Positions 6,427 through 11,413 of a stretch of DNA of 11,413 bases are shown piece by piece. Positions within the stretch are counted from its first letter, which is position 1. Every line of letters begins with the position of its first letter. The notes beneath the pieces were generated by a model. That model was not told where the DNA came from, did not search any database, and saw nothing but the letters and a program-made list of their open reading frames with translations. Source of the stretch: an uncultured Barnesiella sp. (GTDB taxonomy: Bacteria > Bacteroidota > Bacteroidia > Bacteroidales > Barnesiellaceae_A); NCBI GenBank assembly GCA_904502265.1, contig CAJGDT010000038.1, forward strand, positions 1-11,413, written 5' to 3'. The translations under genes and the position numbers were made by a program.

Positions 6427-7581
6427 ATGGACATCGAACACGTAAGAAGTAGATTTATCAAACACTTCGACGGATTAACCGGCTCAGTGTACGCATCACC
6501 CGGTCGTATCAATCTCATTGGTGAACACACCGACTACAACGGTGGTTTCGTATTCCCCGGTGCTATAGACAAAGGTATGATTGCCGAGTTGCGCCCCAAT
6601 GGAACAGACAAAGTAAGAGCATACTCAATCGATATGAAAGACTACGTTGAGTTTGGTCTCAACGAGGAGGATGCACCCCGCACATCATGGGCTCGCTACA
6701 TCTTTGGTGTATGCCGTGAAATGATTAAACGCGGTGTAGAGGTTAAGGGTTTCAACACAGCATTTGCAGGTGATGTTCCCCTTGGTGCAGGTATGTCTTC
6801 TTCAGCTGCTCTTGAAAGCACTTATGCATATGCACTCAATGATCTTTTTGGTGACAACAAGATCGACAAATTTGAGTTGGCCAAGGTAGGTCAAGCTACC
6901 GAGCACAACTACTGCGGTGTAAAATGCGGTATCATGGACCAATTTGCATCGGTATTCGGTAAAGAAGGTAGCCTCATTCGCCTCGATTGCCGTTCACTCG
7001 AATATCAATATTTCCCCTTCAACCCCGAAGGCTATCGTCTTGTATTGCTCGACACAGTTGTTAAGCACGAACTTGCTTCAAGCGCCTACAACAAACGTCG
7101 CGAGAGCTGCGAGAACGTAGTAGCTGCTATGAAACAACGTCACCCCGAGGTTGAATTCCTCCGCGATGCCAACATGGCTATGCTTGAAGAGGTGAAAGCC
7201 GAAGTAAGTGCCGAGGACTACATGCGTGCCGAATATGTTATTGGCGAGGTACAACGCGTACTCGATGTGTGTGATGCTCTCGAAAGAGGTGACTATGAGA
7301 CTGTAGGTGCTAAAATGTATGAGACACACCACGGCATGAGCAAATTGTACGAAGTAAGCTGCGAAGAGCTCGACTTCCTCAACGACATTGCTCGCGAATG
7401 TGGCGTTACCGGCTCACGCGTAATGGGTGGTGGTTTTGGTGGTTGCACTATCAACCTCGTAAAAGAAGAGTTGTACGATGCATTCATCGCTCGCGCCAAA
7501 GAAGCATACAAAGAGAAATATGGCAAGTTGCCCAAAGTATACGATGTTGTCATCTCTGACGGCTCACGCAAATTGTGCTAA
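6427..7581 (+). CDS. galK: Galactokinase
   Basis: Phosphorylates alpha-D-galactose to galactose-1-phosphate with ATP, the first committed Leloir step, in the cytoplasm. The protein has 384 residues, usual for bacterial GalK. It carries the galactokinase signature GRINLIGEHTDYNGG (26-40, with Arg27 at the catalytic arginine position), the GHMP ATP-binding motif PLGAGMSSSAAL (118-129), KCGIMDQFASVFG with catalytic Asp171, and the C-terminal GHMP motif MGGGFGGC (333-340). The stop is 20 bp before the ATG of the nucleotidyltransferase, and no terminator lies between. The leader before the ATG is very AT-rich without a Shine-Dalgarno, as is normal in Bacteroidetes. No anomalies were seen. Confidence 0.97.
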   Translation: MDIEHVRSRFIKHFDGLTGSVYASPGRINLIGEHTDYNGGFVFPGAIDKGMIAELRPNGTDKVRAYSIDMKDYVEFGLNEEDAPRTSWARYIFGVCREMIKRGVEVKGFNTAFAGDVPLGAGMSSSAALESTYAYALNDLFGDNKIDKFELAKVGQATEHNYCGVKCGIMDQFASVFGKEGSLIRLDCRSLEYQYFPFNPEGYRLVLLDTVVKHELASSAYNKRRESCENVVAAMKQRHPEVEFLRDANMAMLEEVKAEVSAEDYMRAEYVIGEVQRVLDVCDALERGDYETVGAKMYETHHGMSKLYEVSCEELDFLNDIARECGVTGSRVMGGGFGGCTINLVKEELYDAFIARAKEAYKEKYGKLPKVYDVVISDGSRKLC

Positions 7582-7601
7582 TTGATAACAAGAAAACAAA
7601 T

Positions 7602-8507
7602 ATGAAACCTACACTCTATGTACTTGCCGCCGGCATGGGTAGTCGATACGGTGGTCTCAAGCAATTGGATGGTCTTGGCCCAAATGGCGAAACCATCATG
7701 GACTACTCTATTTTTGATGCTATCCGTGGAGGTTTTGGCAAGGTGGTTTTCGTTATCCGCAAAGATTTTGAAGCCGATTTCCGCGAGAAAGTGCTCAACA
7801 AATATGCCAATCACATCCCCGTTGAGGTTGTATTCCAATCGCTCGACAAGTTGCCCGAAGGCTTTACTTGTCCTGCCGACCGTGTGAAACCCTGGGGTAC
7901 CAACCACGCTGTGCTCATGGCAAAGGATGTTATCAAAGAGCCTTTTGCAGTAATCAACGCCGACGACTTCTATGGTCGCGATAGTTTTGCTGTAATAGGA
8001 AAATGGCTCAGCGAAATGGATGGCAAAAACAACCAATACTGCATGGTGGGCTATCGCGTAGGCAACACTCTCTCGGAGAGTGGTAGCGTATCGCGTGGCG
8101 TGTGTGCAATGGACGACAACCGCATGCTTACCGATGTGGTTGAGCGCACCAAAATTGAGCGTATCGATGGCGTAGTACAATTCAAGGACGAGAATGACCA
8201 ATGGGTAAGCATCGAGGATAACACTCCCGTATCGATGAATATGTGGGGCTTTACTCCCGACTACTTTGCTCACTCTGAGGCATACTTTGCCGAGTTCCTC
8301 AACGAGAATATGAGCAACCTCAAGGCTGAGTTCTTTATTCCTCTCATGGTAAACAAACTCATCCAAGAAGGTACAAGCACTGTTGAAGTTCTCGACACTA
8401 CATCTCGCTGGTTTGGCGTAACTTATGCCGAAGACCGTCCCTCGGTTGTTGCTAAAATACAAGACCTCGTAGATGCAGGCGAATATCCCGCCAAACTCTT
8501 CGAATAA
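7602..8507 (+). CDS. Sugar-1-phosphate nucleotidyltransferase, candidate GalT replacement
   Basis: A 301-residue cytoplasmic enzyme of the NTP_transferase (GT-A-like) fold. The N-terminal nucleotide-binding signature is LAAGMGSRYGGLKQ (8-21), followed by a conserved PWGTNHAVL (97-105) and by VINADDFYG (117-125), whose acidic residues are placed like the metal-binding aspartates of the family. Such enzymes join a sugar-1-phosphate to a nucleotide, releasing pyrophosphate. It directly follows galK, and no HIT-type galT is in the window, so it may make UDP-galactose from galactose-1-phosphate and UTP; that substrate is inferred from context only. A glucose-1-phosphate or other hexose substrate is possible. 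A GTG start at 7575, overlapping the galK stop, is also open, but the family N-terminus MKPTLYVLAAG fits the ATG at 7602. A strong terminator follows. Confidence 0.85.
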   Translation: MKPTLYVLAAGMGSRYGGLKQLDGLGPNGETIMDYSIFDAIRGGFGKVVFVIRKDFEADFREKVLNKYANHIPVEVVFQSLDKLPEGFTCPADRVKPWGTNHAVLMAKDVIKEPFAVINADDFYGRDSFAVIGKWLSEMDGKNNQYCMVGYRVGNTLSESGSVSRGVCAMDDNRMLTDVVERTKIERIDGVVQFKDENDQWVSIEDNTPVSMNMWGFTPDYFAHSEAYFAEFLNENMSNLKAEFFIPLMVNKLIQEGTSTVEVLDTTSRWFGVTYAEDRPSVVAKIQDLVDAGEYPAKLFE

Positions 8508-8529
8508 TAGGTCTTACACAGTCTGTATC

Positions 8530-8570
8530 AAGAGCGTATCTTTCTTAACCGAGAGATACGCTCTTTTTTT
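8530..8570 (+). terminator. Intrinsic terminator of the gal operon
   Basis: AAGAGCGTATCT (8530-8541) pairs perfectly with 8554-8565. The stem can extend inward through a G-T, a T-A and a C-G pair to a 6-nt loop TTAACC. The right arm runs into seven T residues (8564-8570). It lies 23 bp after the nucleotidyltransferase stop and closes the operon. Confidence 0.92.
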
Positions 8571-8605
8571 GCGAGAGAGAAAGACTCTGAGACGATAAAA
8601 TTTGC

Positions 8606-8613
8606 TATCTTGC
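8606..8613 (+). promoter_or_regulatory. Possible -7 box upstream of the ATP-grasp gene
   Basis: TATCTTGC partly matches TAnnTTTG and lies 18 bp before the ATG at 8631. No TTG is found at the expected distance upstream, so support is weak. A promoter is expected somewhere in 8571-8630 because of the strong terminator just before. Confidence 0.3.
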
Positions 8614-8630
8614 AACAGAATTTTACGACA

Positions 8631-9818
8631 ATGACACCACTCGAGCATCTATACCTCTTTGCACCCGAAAATGATATGGCTCTGGCCTTTGGTGGCAGGT
8701 ATTACACCCCTACCCCCGTAGTGCAAGCCATAGCGCGCGACTTGTCGTTACTACCTATATGGTATGCCGGCGAGCCTCACACGCAAGTATGGGCTATACA
8801 ACAAGTAGAACACACAATGCAAGAGACCCTCAATGCCTTAGGTATCACTGCACACGCTACGAACAAGCCGTCGCGTAACATAGCCGAGTGTCACCCTTGG
8901 GGCTGGAGCGCCTACATTGTCGATAAAATTACCCGAACCGGCATCCCCCGCGATATACTACCCAATGATAGCACAATCGATCAGTTACGAGAACTATCGG
9001 GTCGCGCCACGTCGTGCGACATATTGCAACAGCTAAGAAATCTGTTGCCGCACTATCAACATCCCCCACTACCGGTGGCATTACGCACCGATAGTGATGT
9101 AGAAGAATATGTCACATCGCAACCCGCATCGATACTGAAAGCACCCTGGTCAAGCAGTGGTCGTGGTGTGTGGCGCGTGAATGGCATATATGACAAGATG
9201 ACGGCTCGCAGTGCAAGCGGAATCATCCGCAAACAAGGCTACATCATGGGCGAAACATGGCAAGAGAAAATATGCGATCTGGCAATGGAGTTCTATAGCG
9301 ATGGCATAACATCTCGGTTTGCCGGTTATTCTTATTTCCTTACCGACGAACGAGGTGCATATCAGAGCAACATTCTTGCGTCAAACGACGAAATAGAACA
9401 GATGCTATCGCAATATATATCGCCTGTGACACTGCACGAGGTACGCGATGCGCTGTCCTCCATCACCACATCGCTCATAACTCCTCACTACAAGGGTTAC
9501 ATGGGCATCGACATGATAATATATCGCGATAATCAAGGGCAGATATTACTACATCCCTGCATCGAGCTCAACCTGCGTATGAGTATGGGTATGGTAGCAC
9601 GCATCATCGCCGACCGATACCTCGCATCCACTGCACATGGCACATACCATGTTCACTACGAAGCCGAGACTACCCAACTGCAAGCTTTAGACAAGCAACT
9701 ATCGGCACAACACCCTTTGCGCATTGTTAATGGCAAGATTACAAACGGCTATCTGGCCCTCACCCCTATTATGCCCGATACTCACTACCTGGCATATATT
9801 AATGTAAAAGAGGAATAA
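8631..9818 (+). CDS. Uncharacterised ATP-grasp-like protein
   Basis: A 395-residue soluble protein. The central to C-terminal part shows ATP-grasp features: SILKAPWSSSGRGVWRV (167-183), with Lys170 and the flexible glycine loop GRG (177-179), which would bind ATP phosphates; and GYMGIDMIIY (289-298) followed by LHPCIELNLRMSMG (307-320), where Asp294, Glu312 and Asn314 sit like the Mg-binding residues of the fold. The N-terminal 150 residues (FAPENDMALAFGGRYYTP, HPWGWS) look like a conserved pre-ATP-grasp region but I recognise no substrate motif. ATP-grasp enzymes usually ligate a carboxylate to an amine or thiol. The acceptor and product are unknown, and no biosynthetic partner is nearby. 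The ATG at 8631 is preferred to a TTG at 8610 because the latter overlaps the possible promoter. Similar proteins are, to my knowledge, annotated as hypothetical in Bacteroidales. Confidence 0.72.
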   Translation: MTPLEHLYLFAPENDMALAFGGRYYTPTPVVQAIARDLSLLPIWYAGEPHTQVWAIQQVEHTMQETLNALGITAHATNKPSRNIAECHPWGWSAYIVDKITRTGIPRDILPNDSTIDQLRELSGRATSCDILQQLRNLLPHYQHPPLPVALRTDSDVEEYVTSQPASILKAPWSSSGRGVWRVNGIYDKMTARSASGIIRKQGYIMGETWQEKICDLAMEFYSDGITSRFAGYSYFLTDERGAYQSNILASNDEIEQMLSQYISPVTLHEVRDALSSITTSLITPHYKGYMGIDMIIYRDNQGQILLHPCIELNLRMSMGMVARIIADRYLASTAHGTYHVHYEAETTQLQALDKQLSAQHPLRIVNGKITNGYLALTPIMPDTHYLAYINVKEE

Positions 9819-9857
9819 AATTACTATATCGCAATACAATATAAAAGATTTATTTAC

Positions 9858-9865
9858 TACATTTG
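9858..9865 (+). promoter_or_regulatory. -7 box upstream of the cytidylate-kinase-like gene
   Basis: TACATTTG matches TAnnTTTG exactly. The start would be near 9872, about 38 nt before the ATG at 9910. No clear TTG lies at the -33 position, so the promoter is plausible but incomplete. Confidence 0.45.
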
Positions 9866-9909
9866 TGAAACACAACTTTTGAAAACTTCATTTTCTAATA
9901 CCGTTGAGT

Positions 9910-10533
9910 ATGAACGACAATATCATCATTACAATAGGTCGCCAGTTTGGAAGTGGTGGTCGCGAAGTGGGTCGAATAGTAGCCGAATTGCTTGGTATCA
10001 ACTATTACGACAAAGAGTTGATATTAGAGGCATCGAAAGCAAGTGGTCTGTGTACCGAGTGCTTTGAACGTGTAGACGAAAAGGCCCCTAATCGATTTCT
10101 CAATGCCCTGTCGATGGGATGGTTAAGTGGTGCCAGCGGTATGCCGGCAGATGGATGGTCGGATGATATGATATTCCGCGTTCAGGCAGACGTTATACGC
10201 GACATTGCCGACAAACACTCGGCTGTAATTGTAGGTCGCTGTGCCGACTATATTCTACGCGAACACCCCGGTTGTGTTAGCGTATTTATCCACGCAAACG
10301 AAACAGACTGTGCTCGTCGTATCATGATGCGCAACAATGGCGTGAGCATGATAGAAGCTCGCACATTGGCACAAAAACGGAATAAGATAAGAGCTTCGTA
10401 CTATAACTTCTATACAGACAAGGTATGGGGAGACGGTGCAAGCTACGACTTGTGCATCAACTCATCGGTATTAAGCTCCCAGGCTATAGCAGAACTCATA
10501 GTAGATTTTGCAAAGAAGAAATTGAGTAGATAA
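9910..10533 (+). CDS. Cytidylate-kinase-like protein
   Basis: A 207-residue cytoplasmic P-loop kinase-like protein of the Cytidylate_kin2 type. The N-terminus has a variant phosphate loop, GRQFGSGGREVG (10-21), followed by YYDKELI (32-38). AVIVGRCADYIL (105-116), the arginine-rich segment ARRIMMRNNG (135-144) and KRNKIRASYYNFYT (156-169) fit the lid and nucleotide-binding regions, and YDLCINSS (179-186) is the usual closing strand. Classical Cmk phosphorylates CMP; proteins of this subgroup are numerous in Bacteroidetes and Firmicutes and their substrate is not certain. The ATG at 9910 was chosen over a TTG two codons earlier. It is 91 bp after the ATP-grasp gene with its own -7 box, and convergent with the acyltransferase 21 bp downstream. 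Confidence 0.85.
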   Translation: MNDNIIITIGRQFGSGGREVGRIVAELLGINYYDKELILEASKASGLCTECFERVDEKAPNRFLNALSMGWLSGASGMPADGWSDDMIFRVQADVIRDIADKHSAVIVGRCADYILREHPGCVSVFIHANETDCARRIMMRNNGVSMIEARTLAQKRNKIRASYYNFYTDKVWGDGASYDLCINSSVLSSQAIAELIVDFAKKKLSR

Positions 10534-10537
10534 GACT

Positions 10538-10566
10538 CGTAAGTATCCTTTTCATTATACCTTACG
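10538..10566. terminator. Weak bidirectional hairpin between convergent genes
   Basis: CGTAAG (10538-10543) pairs with CTTACG (10561-10566), and TAT with ATA inside it across one bulged C, giving a 9-bp stem with a 10-nt loop. It spans the stop of the acyltransferase gene. There is only a TTTT in the loop and no T-run after either arm, so this is a tentative call. Confidence 0.25.
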
Positions 10567-11413
10567 TCGCATCACAGGTCGCTCGATAAAGTACCACGAA
10601 AGAAGCGACAAAGATATTGTCATGGCTACCACCACTGCCAGGGCTAAGTAAATATTGCGCTCGGGCAAGCCCCAATATACAACCAACTGTATGACAGGAT
10701 AGTGAAATAGATATATATCGTAGGCAATGTTGTCGTACTTGCGCATCCATACAAACCACCTACAGTTGTAAGCAAAACCAATAATTACAATGGCTATGCA
10801 CAATGGCTCGATAGCATCAAACCAATTGACCCACTTCGAAGCGATACCCACAGCCAGCGCCGCAGGGAATAGCCAACGGATGTGGCGTTGAAAGTAATCG
10901 AAATACATGAGAATGGCTACACCCGAATAGAAGAACAGCAGCTGACCTCCTACCTGTCGTTGCATGATGCGATATATCATCTCGCCACTCTCGACATACA
11001 TATGCCCCATCCACACCTTGTATATATAAGAGAGCACATAAATCAATACCAATGCCCACACTCGACTGCAGCGCATCATAAGCCAGGCTGCCAACGGAAT
11101 AGAGATATAGAGCAATATCTCGACCTTCATAGTCCACAATGAACCATTGACCGACTCATATACTTGCCCTTCGAAAACGCCGGGCAAAGAGGGTTGCAAG
11201 AAATTGGCAAAGGTTAGGTTTGCACCCAGATATTGCCAGAATTGCGACGATGTAAAATACTCACCCACCGACACATTGGTCAACAATACACCACCCACAG
11301 CACACAATAGCACAATGGCTACATAGGGTGGTAAAATGCGCTGTACCCTACGAAGAAAATATTGCTTAAGAGACTTGCTACGCAGGTAACTAAAAAACAC
11401 CAAAAAACCACTA
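10555..11413 (-). CDS. Membrane acyltransferase (Acyltransferase_3 family), partial at the right edge
   Basis: The frame is open from the stop at 10557-10555 to the right edge without interruption, giving 285 complete codons. The first visible residues, SGFLVFFSYLRSK, correspond to the conserved stretch after the second membrane helix in this family, so about 50-70 N-terminal residues, including the catalytic His/Arg region, lie outside. Also visible are FLRRVQRILPPY, the family motif VNGSLWTMKVEI, about eight hydrophobic helices, AYDIYLFHYPVIQ and the terminal SWYFIERPVMRRKV. The family moves acetyl or other acyl groups onto extracellular polysaccharides, lipopolysaccharide or Nod-like sugars from the inner membrane. 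Which glycan is modified here is not visible. A TTG at 11403 could be read as a start, but it is inside the family domain, so the true start is beyond the window. Confidence 0.88.
   Translation of the reverse strand, partial: SGFLVFFSYLRSKSLKQYFLRRVQRILPPYVAIVLLCAVGGVLLTNVSVGEYFTSSQFWQYLGANLTFANFLQPSLPGVFEGQVYESVNGSLWTMKVEILLYISIPLAAWLMMRCSRVWALVLIYVLSYIYKVWMGHMYVESGEMIYRIMQRQVGGQLLFFYSGVAILMYFDYFQRHIRWLFPAALAVGIASKWVNWFDAIEPLCIAIVIIGFAYNCRWFVWMRKYDNIAYDIYLFHYPVIQLVVYWGLPERNIYLALAVVVAMTISLSLLSWYFIERPVMRRKV

Noticed and set aside
7578..8462. Long minus-strand open frame opposite the nucleotidyltransferase
   Set aside because: Its translation has no recognisable motif, and the plus-strand frame encodes a clear NTP_transferase protein; it is a shadow of codon usage.

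Overview
The window looks like a chromosomal segment from a member of the Bacteroidales (Bacteroidota). The evidence is AT-rich intergenic DNA with -7 boxes of the TAnnTTTG type instead of -10/-35 boxes, start codons without an obvious Shine-Dalgarno sequence, and gene families typical of that order: a GluP/FucP-like sugar MFS transporter, a DUF3109-like protein, a cytidylate-kinase-like protein and an uncharacterised ATP-grasp protein. I cannot place it to genus. I see no IS element, phage gene, CRISPR array, tRNA or rRNA.

Left part (1-1637, minus strand). A secreted protein of unknown function runs off the left edge (1-411) and has a candidate promoter at 516-548. Upstream of it lies a gene (633-1637) whose product I read as a Fic-fold protein with a ruined active-site motif, fused to a C-terminal winged helix. 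It is probably a transcription regulator. It is transcribed divergently from the central operon, and the 171 bp between them hold one promoter for each direction and a small inverted repeat around the -7 box of the operon promoter.

Central part (1809-8570, plus strand). Six closely spaced genes form a probable sugar operon: gpmI (phosphoglycerate mutase), an MFS hexose transporter, a cysteine-rich DUF3109-like protein, galM (mutarotase), galK (galactokinase) and a sugar nucleotidyltransferase, closed by a strong intrinsic terminator at 8530-8570. The logic appears to be: import galactose, convert beta to alpha anomer, phosphorylate it, and pass galactose-1-phosphate to a nucleotidyltransferase. 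Neither a classical galT nor a galE is present, so the last gene is a candidate replacement for galT. A perfect 16-bp hairpin without a good T-run sits between the transporter and the rest of the operon and may set the relative expression of the two halves.

Right part (8631-11413). An ATP-grasp-like protein of unknown substrate and a cytidylate-kinase-like protein follow on the plus strand, each probably with its own promoter. A membrane acyltransferase of the Acyltransferase_3 family is encoded convergently on the minus strand and runs off the right edge, lacking its N-terminus.

The points most worth following are the degenerate Fic/winged-helix regulator with its divergent promoter region, the nucleotidyltransferase in place of galT, and the uncharacterised ATP-grasp protein.
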